A program made the position numbers and the translations under genes. DNA of 64,000 nt from Moraxella sp035181385 (GTDB lineage Bacteria > Pseudomonadota > Gammaproteobacteria > Pseudomonadales > Moraxellaceae): the NCBI RefSeq assembly GCF_035181385.1, contig NZ_JAXCJK010000001.1, forward strand, positions 62,001-126,000. The letters are read 5' to 3'. This document shows, piece by piece, positions 34,917 to 44,157 of the stretch. Each line of letters opens with the position of its first letter. Position 1 is the first letter of the stretch. A model generated the notes under the pieces. That model made no database searches. It was not told where the DNA came from and saw only the letters and a program-made list of their open reading frames with translations.

Positions 34917-35771
34917 ATGGCACAGATTTTGGACGGTAAAGCGTTGGCACGCTCAGTTGAAAGCGAGCTGTCGGCACGAGTGGCAAATTTAAAAGAAAAA
35001 ACAGGGCGGACACCCATTTTGGCGACCATCTTGGTGGGTGATGACCCTGCATCAGCAACCTATGTGCGTATGAAAGGTAATGCCTGCAAACGCATTGGTA
35101 TGGATAGCATTCGTGTGGAGATGCCACAAAGTACCACCACCCAAGAGTTACTTGATAAAATTGATGAACTTAATGCCAATCCTGATGTGCATGGCATCTT
35201 GCTACAACACCCTGTGCCAGAGCAGATTGATGAGCGTGCGTGTTTTGATCGCATTGGTCTTGCCAAAGATGTGGACGGTGTAACTTGCCTAGGTTATGGG
35301 CGTATGGCGATGGGTGAAGTTGCCTATGGTTCCTGCACTCCTCAGGGCATCATGCACCTATTAAATCATTATGATGTAGAGCTGTCTGGTAAGCATGCGG
35401 TTGTTGTTGGTCGTAGTGCGATTTTGGGCAAACCTATGGCTGCCATGCTCTTAAATGCTAATTGCACTGTAACCATTTGTCATTCACGCACACAAAATCT
35501 TGCTGAGCATATCAGACAGGCAGACATTGTGGTTGGTGCTGTGGGCGTGCCAGAATTGATTAAAAAAGACTGGATTAAAAAGGGTGCGGTGGTCATTGAT
35601 GCAGGCTTTCACCCAACGCCACAAGGTGGCTGTGGTGACATTGAACTTAATGGCATTGAGAGCATTGCGGCGGCTTATACGCCTGTGCCAGGTGGCGTGG
35701 GTCCAATGACAATCAATACGCTGATTCGCCAAACTGTCGAAGCAGCGGAGTTGGAGGCTGGTATTCGTTAA
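34917..35771 (+). CDS. folD: Methylenetetrahydrofolate dehydrogenase / methenyltetrahydrofolate cyclohydrolase
   Basis: FolD interconverts methylene-, methenyl- and 10-formyl-tetrahydrofolate, feeding one-carbon units to purines and formyl-Met-tRNA. The catalytic Tyr-x3-Lys lies in SATYVRMKGNACKRIG, the second motif is LLQHPVPEQID, and NADP binding shows in VVGRSAILGKPM. The end VPGGVGPMTINTLI is diagnostic. Length is 284 residues. AAGGA is 7 bases before ATG 34917, so I prefer it to the ATG at 34911, which overlaps the spacing. Confidence 0.97.
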   Translation: MAQILDGKALARSVESELSARVANLKEKTGRTPILATILVGDDPASATYVRMKGNACKRIGMDSIRVEMPQSTTTQELLDKIDELNANPDVHGILLQHPVPEQIDERACFDRIGLAKDVDGVTCLGYGRMAMGEVAYGSCTPQGIMHLLNHYDVELSGKHAVVVGRSAILGKPMAAMLLNANCTVTICHSRTQNLAEHIRQADIVVGAVGVPELIKKDWIKKGAVVIDAGFHPTPQGGCGDIELNGIESIAAAYTPVPGGVGPMTINTLIRQTVEAAELEAGIR

Positions 35772-35792
35772 TTTATTTTGCACCAGCAATAA

Positions 35793-35824
35793 AAAAACTG
35801 CCTAAAAATTGGGCAGTTTTTTGT
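35793..35824 (+). terminator. Terminator after folD
   Basis: AAAACTGCC pairs with GGGCAGTTTT around a short A-rich loop and is followed by T. It lies 21 bases past the stop. Confidence 0.8.
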
Positions 35825-35923
35825 TTTATTAAGATTGAATGGCTTAATATCAGGAGTTATATGAATGACAATAATCAGTTTGTAGTATTTTTTAACTGAG
35901 GGGTTGGTTTGCTTGTTTAGATG

Positions 35924-36715
35924 TCAGACCAACAAATCCATCACTGCTTTTGAACCAATAAAGCCGACAGCAAGCAGAATAAAGCCATAAATGGTGAAAT
36001 TTGCCGCACGCTTGCCACGCCAGCCAAAACGGTAGTGTCCAATGATGAATATGCCAAAAACCACCCAAGACAGTACGCTAAAAAATAATTTGTGAGCGAT
36101 GTGTTGTGCCATGATGTCGTAAGTTGCCACCATACCTAAGCCCAGTGCCACGCTTAAAATCACAAACCCCATCAAAATCATGTCAAACAGTAGGCTCTCC
36201 ATACTTTGTAAGCTTGGCAACTTGCTCACCCAAAAGCGATGAATGGTACGGCGTTTGAGTTCTTGAATTTGCAATCGCAGCATGACCGCCTGCACTGTTG
36301 CCATAAGTAGTACGCAGTAAGCCGCAAATGACAGCAGAATATGTAGTTGCAAAAATGGACTTAAGTGAATAAGTGGCTCGTAAGCTGCTTTTCCCAAATG
36401 GCCAATACTAAGTCCAATAAAAGATACAGGTGTTGCCAAAATGCCCAAGCTTAAAATCGGGCGGTATAGGCTAAACAATGCAAAAAATATCAAAAAAAAC
36501 AAACTGATCAGGCTGATGGTATTAAAAATATTAAAATTTAGTCCGTATGGCGTAATGATTTTTGGATACAACAAAAATGCGTGTAATGTTGCACCGATGA
36601 GCAAAGTGATGAGTGTTTGGGTTTTGTTGATGGGTTGCTCTTTGGCGAGTTTTTGGTATAAATTTAGGCCTGTGATGGCATAAATCAACGCAGTTACAAG
36701 ATAAATAGTCAGCAT
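35924..36715 (-). CDS. Cytochrome c assembly (CcsA/YpjD-like) inner-membrane protein
   Basis: This 263-residue protein has eight predicted membrane helices and fits the CcmC/CcsA-related family to which E. coli YpjD belongs. The conserved LHILLSFAAYCVLLMATVQAVML block and HKLFFSVLSWVVFGIFIIGHYRFGWRGKRA taken in part hold the family histidines. The exact role of YpjD is not established. It commonly sits divergent from ffh, as here. I start at ATG 36715, with AGGGG 6 bases upstream; an ATG 23 codons earlier lacks such a site. Confidence 0.85.
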   Translation of the reverse strand: MLTIYLVTALIYAITGLNLYQKLAKEQPINKTQTLITLLIGATLHAFLLYPKIITPYGLNFNIFNTISLISLFFLIFFALFSLYRPILSLGILATPVSFIGLSIGHLGKAAYEPLIHLSPFLQLHILLSFAAYCVLLMATVQAVMLRLQIQELKRRTIHRFWVSKLPSLQSMESLLFDMILMGFVILSVALGLGMVATYDIMAQHIAHKLFFSVLSWVVFGIFIIGHYRFGWRGKRAANFTIYGFILLAVGFIGSKAVMDLLV

Positions 36716-37085
36716 GGCAACCCCTAAAATACAACTCTGTATTTGCGTTAAAATGACGATAAAGGCCCAGTTAACGACCGTCAATCTTGCTATTTTTACA
36801 TGAAAAATTAAAATTTATGCTGATGATTGAATTGACCGTCAATGGCAAAAAAGTATAGCAAAATTCACAAAAGGTGTAAAGTAGCATTCTTGGGGTTGTC
36901 GTTGGCTCATCATTTTAACTTGATGCACCGATTTAATGTATTGGCTTGATGGATGAATTGGTTTAATTGATGCTGGGCAAATCTGCCAATTCTTCCATAA
37001 ACTTTAATTTGCATTGGCATAATTATTCATTTTGGCTTACAATAGGCACAGTTTATTTAATTGTAAAAGTCATCTTGGAAAAATT
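36716..37085. other. Divergent promoter region between the ypjD-like gene and ffh
   Basis: No gene is supported. GACCGTCAAT occurs twice in direct orientation (36776-36785 and 36834-36843). The second is part of the palindrome ATTGAC-C-GTCAAT (36831-36843). A candidate ffh promoter is TTGGCA, 18 bases, TACAAT near 37014-37043. Confidence 0.45.
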
Positions 37086-38621
37086 ATGTTTGATACCTTA
37101 ACTCAAAGACTCTCTGGTAGCCTGCGTAACATCACAGGTACATCACAGCTTAGCGAAGACAATATCAAATCCACCCTTCGTGAAGTACGCATGGCACTAT
37201 TAGAAGCTGATGTGGCATTGCCTGTAGCGCGTGAATTTGTCGCCAAAGTTAAAGAGCAAGCACTGGGTCGGGAGGTTTTAAAAGAGCTACAACCTGGTCA
37301 AGCATTTGTTAAGATTGTTTATGATGAGCTGACCGAGATGATGGGCTCGGCCAACCAGTCGCTTGCAATGACAGGCAAACCGCCCGTGGTGTATCTTTTA
37401 GCAGGCTTGCAAGGGGCTGGCAAGACGACCACCGCAGGCAAGCTGGCTAAGTTTTTACAAGAAAAACAAAACAAAAAGGTCATGCTTGTTTCGGCGGATG
37501 TGTATCGTCCTGCAGCGATTAATCAGCTTGAATTTATAGCAGGTCAGGTTGGTGCGATGTTTGTTCCATCTAGCACAAGTGAAAATCCGATTGATATTGC
37601 TCGCCGTGCCATTGAGGAGGCGAAGTTAAAATATGCTGACATTCTTATCATTGATACGGCAGGTCGCCTAGCGATTGACGAGGAGATGATGAAGGAAATT
37701 AAGGAGTTGACGCAGGCTGTCAATCCGAGCGAGACTTTGTTTGTTGTGGATAGTATGACAGGTCAAGATGCGGCCAATACCGCCAAAGTCTTTAATGATG
37801 CACTGTCTTTGACTGGTGTGATTTTGACCAAAACAGATGGCGATGCCCGTGGCGGTGCGGCACTTTCAGTGCGTGCAATTACTGGCAAGCCAATTAAATT
37901 TTTGGGGCGTGGTGAAAAACTAGAAGCACTTGAATTATTTCACCCTGAGCGTATTGCTCAGCGTATCTTGGGTATGGGCGATGTGCTTTCTTTGGTTGAA
38001 GAGGTTGAAAGTAAAATTGACCGTGAACAAGCCGAACGCATGGCCAAAAAACTCCAAAAAGGTGGTGATTTTGATTTGGAGGACTTGCTAAACCAATTTC
38101 AGCAAATGAAAAATCTTGGTGGTATGGCGGGATTTTTGGATAAGATGCCAGGCATGGGTGGTGCAGACTTACAAAAAGCAATGGAGGAGGCCAAGCCTGA
38201 ACAAAAGGTTAAAGAAATGGAGGCATTGATTCATTCAATGACCCCATTTGAACGCCAAAACCCTGACAAAATTACCCCAAGTCGCAAACGCCGTATCGCT
38301 GCAGGTTCAGGTAAACAGATACAAGATGTAAACCGCCTGCTAAAACAACACAAGCAGATGGCAAGAATGATGAAAATGATTAGCCGTCCTGATGGTATTG
38401 GAAAAATGATGAAGGCGGTGCAAGGTCTGACTAAGGGTATGTCAGGCGGTGGTCCGTTGTTTGGTGGTAATAAAGGTCAGGCAGGCATGAATGAAACGCA
38501 GATGCGACAATCCATGAGCGAGCTGGGTCTTGACCCAAATAATATGCCAAGCATGGAAGAGATGCAAAAGCAAATCAAAGCAATGGAAGGTCAGTTGCCT
38601 AATTTCAAAAAGCGTTTTTGA
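37086..38621 (+). CDS. ffh: Signal recognition particle protein (SRP54)
   Basis: Ffh binds 4.5S RNA and signal sequences and directs inner-membrane proteins to FtsY. The 511-residue protein has the N-domain, the GTPase G-domain with GLQGAGKTTTAGKLA, DTAGRLA and TKTDGDARGG, and a methionine-rich M-domain from about 330 (MKNLGGMAGFLDKMPGMGG). ATG 37086 starts the canonical MFDTLTQRLSGSLR; the in-frame codons before it are leader sequence. Confidence 0.97.
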   Translation: MFDTLTQRLSGSLRNITGTSQLSEDNIKSTLREVRMALLEADVALPVAREFVAKVKEQALGREVLKELQPGQAFVKIVYDELTEMMGSANQSLAMTGKPPVVYLLAGLQGAGKTTTAGKLAKFLQEKQNKKVMLVSADVYRPAAINQLEFIAGQVGAMFVPSSTSENPIDIARRAIEEAKLKYADILIIDTAGRLAIDEEMMKEIKELTQAVNPSETLFVVDSMTGQDAANTAKVFNDALSLTGVILTKTDGDARGGAALSVRAITGKPIKFLGRGEKLEALELFHPERIAQRILGMGDVLSLVEEVESKIDREQAERMAKKLQKGGDFDLEDLLNQFQQMKNLGGMAGFLDKMPGMGGADLQKAMEEAKPEQKVKEMEALIHSMTPFERQNPDKITPSRKRRIAAGSGKQIQDVNRLLKQHKQMARMMKMISRPDGIGKMMKAVQGLTKGMSGGGPLFGGNKGQAGMNETQMRQSMSELGLDPNNMPSMEEMQKQIKAMEGQLPNFKKRF

Positions 38622-38634
38622 GTTTTTGATTCAT

Positions 38635-38667
38635 AAAAACACCTAGCAGACAGTTTGGGTGTTTTTA
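38635..38667 (+). terminator. Terminator after ffh
   Basis: AAAAACACC pairs with GGTGTTTTT around a 14-base loop, ending in T. It lies 13 bases past the stop. Confidence 0.7.
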
Positions 38668-38767
38668 TGCTTTTTTTACTCTCTGCATTATTTTATATCA
38701 TCTAAGCTAAGCAACTTAAAAAACAAACCAAACAATAAACCAAACTAAATCAGTCAAGTAAATTCTT

Positions 38768-39427
38768 ATGTTAATCGCTTTTGATACAGTGTTTGAGCAA
38801 TGCTCTGTTGCACTGCTGGACAATCATAAATTGATCGCTCAAAAAACCACCGAGGGTGCTCGTGGTCAAACAGAAATTATCCTACCGATGATAGATGAGC
38901 TACTTAGGGCGAATGATGCCCATCTTGATGATGTTGATTTGCTCGCCTTTAACCGTGGTCCAGGTGCATTTAGTGGCATTCGTATTAATACGGCAGTTGT
39001 GCAAGCATTATCTTTTGCACATGACATTGCTTGTGTGGGTGTATCAAGCTTGCAAGCATTGACAAATGGTTTTTCTATGCAAAACAGCTTGATGAATGGC
39101 ACAACCATCGCAAGTTGTATTGATGCTCGCCAAAATGAAGTTTATGTATGTTTTTATCAAATTAAAAATAGCCAGCCAATCCAAGTTGCTGATGAACAGT
39201 TATTATCCTATGAAAGTCAAGTCAATGCCGATATTGTGATTGGTGATGGCGGTGATTTTATTCAAACTGATGGCACGAAAGTTTTGTATAGACCGACTGC
39301 TTATGACATCGGTAAAATTGCTTATGCTGAATTTTTAAAAAATGGCGGAACAACCGCAGACAATGCTTTGCCAGTGTATTTGCGTCATAATGCGTGGAAA
39401 ACTTTAGCGGAGCAAGGCAAAAAATAA
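38768..39427 (+). CDS. tsaB: tRNA threonylcarbamoyladenosine biosynthesis protein TsaB
   Basis: TsaB is the pseudo-enzyme partner of TsaD in the complex that places threonylcarbamoyl on A37 of ANN-decoding tRNAs. The 219-residue protein shows the ASKHA-fold start LIAFDTVFEQCSVALLD, and RGPGAFSGIRI is typical of TsaB. DARQNEVYVCFY is also characteristic. The metal-binding histidines of TsaD are missing, as expected. It lies before uppP with a 75-base gap. Confidence 0.94.
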   Translation: MLIAFDTVFEQCSVALLDNHKLIAQKTTEGARGQTEIILPMIDELLRANDAHLDDVDLLAFNRGPGAFSGIRINTAVVQALSFAHDIACVGVSSLQALTNGFSMQNSLMNGTTIASCIDARQNEVYVCFYQIKNSQPIQVADEQLLSYESQVNADIVIGDGGDFIQTDGTKVLYRPTAYDIGKIAYAEFLKNGGTTADNALPVYLRHNAWKTLAEQGKK

Positions 39428-39502
39428 TTTTATTTTTTTGTCATTTTCATTTGTTATTGTTATAAAAATTAATAAAAATCAATCATGTGAGTTAGAAAAT
39501 TC

Positions 39503-40345
39503 ATGGACATACTGTTGTTTATCAAAGCTGTTATCATGGGCATCGTTGAGGGTATTACAGAGTTTTTACCGATTTCTAGTACGGGCTACTTGATTTTATT
39601 TGGCGATATGATGGATTTTTGGAGCAAAGATAAGCGAGATTTGTTTATTGTAGTTATTCAGCTTGGGGCGATTTTGGCGGTCATCTATGACTATTGGGGT
39701 CGACTGTGGTCGGCATTTATGGGTCTGCTAACAGGCAGAGCGAATGGCATGAACAGCCCCAGAGGGCTTGGTGGTGCACTCATCATTGCCACCATACCTG
39801 TCATGGTCATGGGTTTTGCATTCAAAGACTTGATCACAACAATGCTATTTCATCCGCTCATTGTGGCAACCATGCTCATTATCGGTGCGTTGTTCATCAT
39901 GTATGTTGAAAAACGCCCACGACCCATTAAGGTAATGGAAGCTGAACAAATGGATTTTAAAACAGCTCTAAAAATTGGTTTGGTCCAATGTCTTGCACTC
40001 ATTCCCGGCACTTCTCGTTCTGGGGCGACCATCATCGGTGCATTATGGTTTGGTGCGTCCCGAAAGGCAGCAACTGAATTTTCATTTTTTTTGGGCATTC
40101 CTGTGCTTGTTGGTGCGGCCTTGCTGGATTTGTTGGATAAAAAACAAGCGTTGCAAACAGGGCAAGATTGGGTGATTTTGGGCTTGGGAGTGGTGGTCTC
40201 ATTCATTGTGGCATTGCTTTGTATTCGCTTTATGGTAACTTGGGTGTCTAAGAGGGATTTTATGATTTTTGCTTATCTGCGTATCCTGACAGGCGTGGTT
40301 GTTCTGCTGATGTATTTTATGTTTGGCTATCAGGTTCAAGGTTAA
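39503..40345 (+). CDS. uppP: Undecaprenyl-diphosphatase
   Basis: UppP (BacA) dephosphorylates undecaprenyl pyrophosphate, recycling the lipid carrier for peptidoglycan and O-antigen. The 280-residue membrane protein has the two signature repeats: GIVEGITEFLPISSTGYLIL near the N-terminus and IPGTSRSGATIIGAL in the middle, whose Glu, Ser and Arg residues form the active site. High expression is associated with bacitracin resistance in E. coli. rsmJ begins 4 bases after its stop. Confidence 0.96.
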   Translation: MDILLFIKAVIMGIVEGITEFLPISSTGYLILFGDMMDFWSKDKRDLFIVVIQLGAILAVIYDYWGRLWSAFMGLLTGRANGMNSPRGLGGALIIATIPVMVMGFAFKDLITTMLFHPLIVATMLIIGALFIMYVEKRPRPIKVMEAEQMDFKTALKIGLVQCLALIPGTSRSGATIIGALWFGASRKAATEFSFFLGIPVLVGAALLDLLDKKQALQTGQDWVILGLGVVVSFIVALLCIRFMVTWVSKRDFMIFAYLRILTGVVVLLMYFMFGYQVQG

Positions 40346-40349
40346 ACTG

Positions 40350-41162
40350 ATGGAGATTTTGGTTGTCGGAACCAATCAAGATGATGAATTGATTTTTGAT
40401 AAATTGCAGTTCATCAATCAGACAAAGGCACTAAATTTGGCTTTGTCGTTTCATGCTTTGCCAAAGCTGAGCAACAAATTCATTTTGTCGTTATCTGGTG
40501 AGTGTGATGACAAAACCATCATCGCCATCATCAAAAATACGCCTACTTTAATTAAGATTGACAATGGCGATATTGTCAAATCTTATTTGAATTGGCCGTC
40601 TTTAACCAAGCGTATTGTTACGGCTGGACGCAAATCCGAGCTGATTTTACAAGTGTGTAAATTAAATGCTGGCATGAGTGCGATAGACGGCACGGCAGGA
40701 TTTGGGCATGATGGGCTGATTTTGGCGAGCACAGGAGCAAGTGTGGCAATGATTGAGCAAAACCCACTTGTTGCTTTGTTGTTATTTTATGAATATGATG
40801 TGATGAATGCTCATGTAAACTGGCAAAAATTACTTGGTAGAATCAGCATTCATCACGGTGATTTTTTAGATTTTAGTTTTTTACAAAATTTGCCAAAAGT
40901 GGATTTGGTATATCTTGACCCCATGTTTCCTTCTGCCAGCTATTCAGCAAAAGTCAATAAAAATATGCAGCTGCTCCATGGGCTAGTGGTTGCACCAAGC
41001 ATTGATGATGAGCAAAATTTTTTATCTTTTGCCAAATCTAGATTAAATGATGATGGAAAAGTGGTGGTAAAACGCCCAGTTTTTGCACCACATTTGTCAA
41101 ACCAATATCCAGCCCAAAGCGTGGCAAATGATGCGATTCGTTTTGATAAATATGACAAATAA
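40350..41162 (+). CDS. rsmJ: 16S rRNA (guanine1516-N2)-methyltransferase
   Basis: RsmJ uses SAM to make m2G1516 in 16S rRNA. The sequence shows the SAM-binding block AIDGTAGFGHDGLILASTGA followed by EQNPLVALLL, and the catalytic VYLDPMFPS. The KRPVFAPHL segment near the C-terminus is typical. I start at ATG 40350 (270 residues), four bases after uppP; codons further upstream overlap uppP and are not needed. AAGG lies 9 bases before the ATG. Confidence 0.93.
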   Translation: MEILVVGTNQDDELIFDKLQFINQTKALNLALSFHALPKLSNKFILSLSGECDDKTIIAIIKNTPTLIKIDNGDIVKSYLNWPSLTKRIVTAGRKSELILQVCKLNAGMSAIDGTAGFGHDGLILASTGASVAMIEQNPLVALLLFYEYDVMNAHVNWQKLLGRISIHHGDFLDFSFLQNLPKVDLVYLDPMFPSASYSAKVNKNMQLLHGLVVAPSIDDEQNFLSFAKSRLNDDGKVVVKRPVFAPHLSNQYPAQSVANDAIRFDKYDK

Positions 41163-41176
41163 AAAAGGAGATATCC

Positions 41177-41443
41177 ATGCAGTATGAGTATTTGGTGTTG
41201 TTTGTTGTGCTTGTCATGACTTGGCAGAATTTTTCATTAAGACGCAAAATCAAACAGTTGTGGCAAGCGATGGATAAAAGTAAATATATCGCTCGCTATA
41301 CCGAGTTGGTTCATCAGCACAAAGACCAAATGAAGGCGGTTAAGTCATTGCGTCAGGAGTTTAGCGAATTAAACCTATTGCAGGCGGTGGAGGTCAGTAA
41401 ATTTGCCCATCACCAGATGGATAATAAGCCTGATAAAAGCTAA
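41177..41443 (+). CDS. Small membrane-anchored coiled-coil protein of unknown function
   Basis: An 88-residue protein with one N-terminal membrane helix (about 4-20), a basic stop-transfer segment (RRKIKQ) and a charged, probably helical cytoplasmic or periplasmic tail. GGAG lies 6 bases before the ATG, a strong site. It lies 14 bases after rsmJ and 18 before ubiA, so it is in the same operon. I do not recognise it. Confidence 0.75.
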   Translation: MQYEYLVLFVVLVMTWQNFSLRRKIKQLWQAMDKSKYIARYTELVHQHKDQMKAVKSLRQEFSELNLLQAVEVSKFAHHQMDNKPDKS

Positions 41444-41461
41444 GATGAAAGAGCGATAAAC

Positions 41462-42337
41462 ATGACCTTTAGACAAAAACTGATTGCATGGCTACAATTA
41501 ACACGCTTTGATAAACCTGTGGGGACGGAGCTTTTGCTGTACCCAACCTTATGGTCGTTGTTCTTGGCAAACGCAGAGCTTGGTAAGTTGCCAGATATTG
41601 AGCGCATACTGATTTTTGCACTTGGGGCGGTGTTCATGCGTGCGGCAGGTTGTGCGATTAATGATTTTGCTGACCGAAAGGTTGATGGCAAGGTCAAACG
41701 CACCAAAGACCGTCCGCTTGTTGATGGGCGGTTGTCTGCCAAGACAGCGGTGATGACTTTTTTGGGGTTGTCTTTGCTTTGTGCTTGCTTGTTGTTTTTT
41801 CTGCCCATTCAGGTGTTTTATTGGTCGCTTGGGGCGTTGCTATTGGCTTTTATTTATCCGTTCATGAAGCGTCATACGCACCTACCACAGGTTGTCTTGG
41901 CAGCAGCATTCGGTTGGGCTGTTCCGATGGCATATGTGGCGACATTGGGCCATGTCAGTGTGTGGGGCTGGGTGTTGTTTGTGGCTTATATGTGTTGGAC
42001 GGTGGCGTATGATACCGAATATGCGATGTGCGATCGAGATGATGATGTTAAAATTGGTGTAAAATCTACTGCCATTTTATTTGGTCGCTATGATGTGATG
42101 GCGATTATGATGCTGATGATGGTGTTTTTGATACTGATGGCATTATCGTTCATGTATTATTTTGGTCTGTGGGCAAAATGGTTGTTACTCCCTGTGCTTG
42201 GTTTGTTTGTTTATCAGTACTTACTTATTCAAAAAAAACAAAGACTAGATTGCTTTAAGGCCTTTCGCCACAACGCATGGGTGGGGCGTTATGTCTTTTT
42301 AGTCACAGTCATTGTGTGTGTTTGGCTTTTTGGCTAG
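41462..42337 (+). CDS. ubiA: 4-hydroxybenzoate polyprenyltransferase
   Basis: UbiA attaches the polyprenyl tail to 4-hydroxybenzoate in ubiquinone synthesis. This 291-residue membrane protein has the two Asp-rich magnesium sites, NDFADRKVDGKVKRTKDRP and YDTEYAMCDRDDDVKIGVKS, which define the family, and about eight membrane helices. No ubiC lies next to it here. Weak ribosome binding site (AAGAG region 41445-41460). Confidence 0.95.
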   Translation: MTFRQKLIAWLQLTRFDKPVGTELLLYPTLWSLFLANAELGKLPDIERILIFALGAVFMRAAGCAINDFADRKVDGKVKRTKDRPLVDGRLSAKTAVMTFLGLSLLCACLLFFLPIQVFYWSLGALLLAFIYPFMKRHTHLPQVVLAAAFGWAVPMAYVATLGHVSVWGWVLFVAYMCWTVAYDTEYAMCDRDDDVKIGVKSTAILFGRYDVMAIMMLMMVFLILMALSFMYYFGLWAKWLLLPVLGLFVYQYLLIQKKQRLDCFKAFRHNAWVGRYVFLVTVIVCVWLFG

Positions 42338-42395
42338 AAACGGCCTTTAAATTACTTGGTTTTTGGTCATACATGGTCTAAAAAATTGGGGCTAA

Positions 42396-42424
42396 TTGAC
42401 CGAAAATGTATTTAAATATGATAT
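42396..42424 (+). promoter_or_regulatory. Candidate promoter of the kdsD-kdsC-lpt cluster
   Basis: TTGACC (42396-42401) is 17 bases from TGATAT (42419-42424). It lies about 130 bases before kdsD. It is the best sigma70-like match in the ubiA-kdsD gap; the -10 is imperfect. Confidence 0.4.
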
Positions 42425-42555
42425 GATGAGCCATTGATTCTTTGTGAAAAAAGCCTAAAATAACTAAGATAAAAAGCCTAAAATCTTAAAAATAAAACAA
42501 CCAATTCTTAAAATTTGATTTTAAGTTTTATAAAAAAAGCCAATTTGGTGAGCGT

Positions 42556-43533
42556 ATGAATACAGCAAATAATCACAATACAGATTTTCTTACAAATGCG
42601 ATGAACGCCATTCGTACCGAACAGCGTGCTTTGGATTTGCTTATTGAAGAGCTTGATGAGCGATTTGTTGAAGCGTGCAAGGTGATTTTGGCGTGCAATA
42701 GGCGTGTGGTCGTTACTGGCATGGGTAAGAGCGGACATATCGGGCGTAAGATTGCCGCAACGCTTGCCTCAACAGGCACGCCTGCTTTTTTTATACACCC
42801 AGCAGAGGCAGGGCATGGTGATTTGGGTATGCTGGTCAAAGGCGATGTCTTGATTGCCATTTCAAATTCTGGTGAGTCAGATGAGATTCGCACGCTTATC
42901 CCTGTGGTAAAGCAGTTAAATATCCCACTCATCAGCATCAGCCGTGATCAGCGAGGATTTTTGCCGAAGTCTGCTGACATTGTACTGACTTTGGGGAAAT
43001 CCGAAGAGGCTTGTCCACTCGGACTTGCACCGACTTCTAGTACAACAGCAACACTGGCACTTGGCGATGCACTTGCGGTGGCATTGCTTCACGCTCGTGG
43101 GTTTACCAGTCATGATTTTGCCTTGTCTCACCCAGCGGGAGCATTGGGGCGAAAGCTGCTGACAAAAGTACAAGACTTGATGCATTCGGAGAACTTGCCT
43201 GTGGTGAATGAATCTGCAAGTTTGCATGAAACTTTGTTGGTGATGACAGCAGGCAGATTGGGTTTGGCGGTCATTGTTAATGCTAATCATGATGTGGTTG
43301 GGGTGTTTACCGATGGTGATTTACGCCGAAAACTTGCTGAGCATACCGATTTGTCAGTACAAATTGCCAGCATCATGACACGCACGCCTAAATCTACCAC
43401 AAGTGAGATGCGTGTGTCAGATGCTTTGACCATGATGAATGAACACAGTATTGGTCAGCTTTTGGTGCTTGATGGTGGTAAGTTGCAAGGCGTACTAAGC
43501 ATTCATGATGTGATTAAGGCAGGCGTGAGCTAA
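42556..43533 (+). CDS. kdsD: Arabinose 5-phosphate isomerase
   Basis: KdsD converts ribulose 5-phosphate to arabinose 5-phosphate, the first step to Kdo for LPS. The 325-residue protein has an N-terminal SIS sugar-isomerase domain (VVVTGMGKSGHIGRKIAATLAS, taken in part as GMGKSGHIGRK, and AGHGDLGM) and two C-terminal CBS domains (from about 205 to the end). kdsC follows after 10 bases. An in-frame ATG at 42556 starts the protein; no strong ribosome binding site is seen. Confidence 0.95.
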   Translation: MNTANNHNTDFLTNAMNAIRTEQRALDLLIEELDERFVEACKVILACNRRVVVTGMGKSGHIGRKIAATLASTGTPAFFIHPAEAGHGDLGMLVKGDVLIAISNSGESDEIRTLIPVVKQLNIPLISISRDQRGFLPKSADIVLTLGKSEEACPLGLAPTSSTTATLALGDALAVALLHARGFTSHDFALSHPAGALGRKLLTKVQDLMHSENLPVVNESASLHETLLVMTAGRLGLAVIVNANHDVVGVFTDGDLRRKLAEHTDLSVQIASIMTRTPKSTTSEMRVSDALTMMNEHSIGQLLVLDGGKLQGVLSIHDVIKAGVS

Positions 43534-43543
43534 AATCAAAAAA

Positions 43544-44098
43544 ATGGAAAATCAAATGAACGACACCAAGATTGTACCAAATGCTGTACTAGATAAGGCC
43601 AAAAAAATCAAACTCTTTGCCATGGATGTTGATGGTATCTTATCTGATGGCAAAATCATCTATAATTCTTATGATGTTGAAACCAAAGCTTTTCATGTGC
43701 AAGATGGCATGGGATTGGTGGCATTAAAAGAAATAGGCATCATCCTTGCCATCATTACAGGGCGTACATCACCGATGGTTGCTCGTCGTGCAACTGAGCT
43801 TGGCATTCATCATGTGGTACAAGGGCGTGATGATAAGTTTGTGGCACTTTCTGCTTTGGCAGAACAATTGGGATTTTCCTTAGAAGAATGTGCTTATATG
43901 GGTGATGATTGGCCTGATTTGAAGGCAATTGATGAGGCAGGCCTTGGTGTGAGCGTGCCAAATGGTGCAGATATTGTTCAGCAAGTTGCTGATGTCGTTA
44001 CCATAAAAAAAGGTGGTGATGGGGCGGTCAGAGAAGTGTGCGAGTTGATATTAAAAGCACAGGGCAAATATGATGATTTTATTCAGCGATTTTTATGA
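43544..44098 (+). CDS. kdsC: 3-deoxy-D-manno-octulosonate 8-phosphate phosphatase
   Basis: KdsC removes phosphate from Kdo 8-phosphate. This is a HAD-family phosphatase of 184 residues with the nucleophile Asp28 and acid/base Asp30 in AMDVDGILSDG, Thr in ITGRTS and the metal-binding GDDWPDL. It lacks a cap domain, as KdsC does. It starts 10 bases after kdsD; either ATG 43544 or the ATG four codons on could be used. Confidence 0.95.
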   Translation: MENQMNDTKIVPNAVLDKAKKIKLFAMDVDGILSDGKIIYNSYDVETKAFHVQDGMGLVALKEIGIILAIITGRTSPMVARRATELGIHHVVQGRDDKFVALSALAEQLGFSLEECAYMGDDWPDLKAIDEAGLGVSVPNGADIVQQVADVVTIKKGGDGAVREVCELILKAQGKYDDFIQRFL

Positions 44099-44157
44099 CT
44101 GACCAGCAAAAAATATGATTGACTAACAAAAAATAGTGTAAAAATAGCGATGACTGC

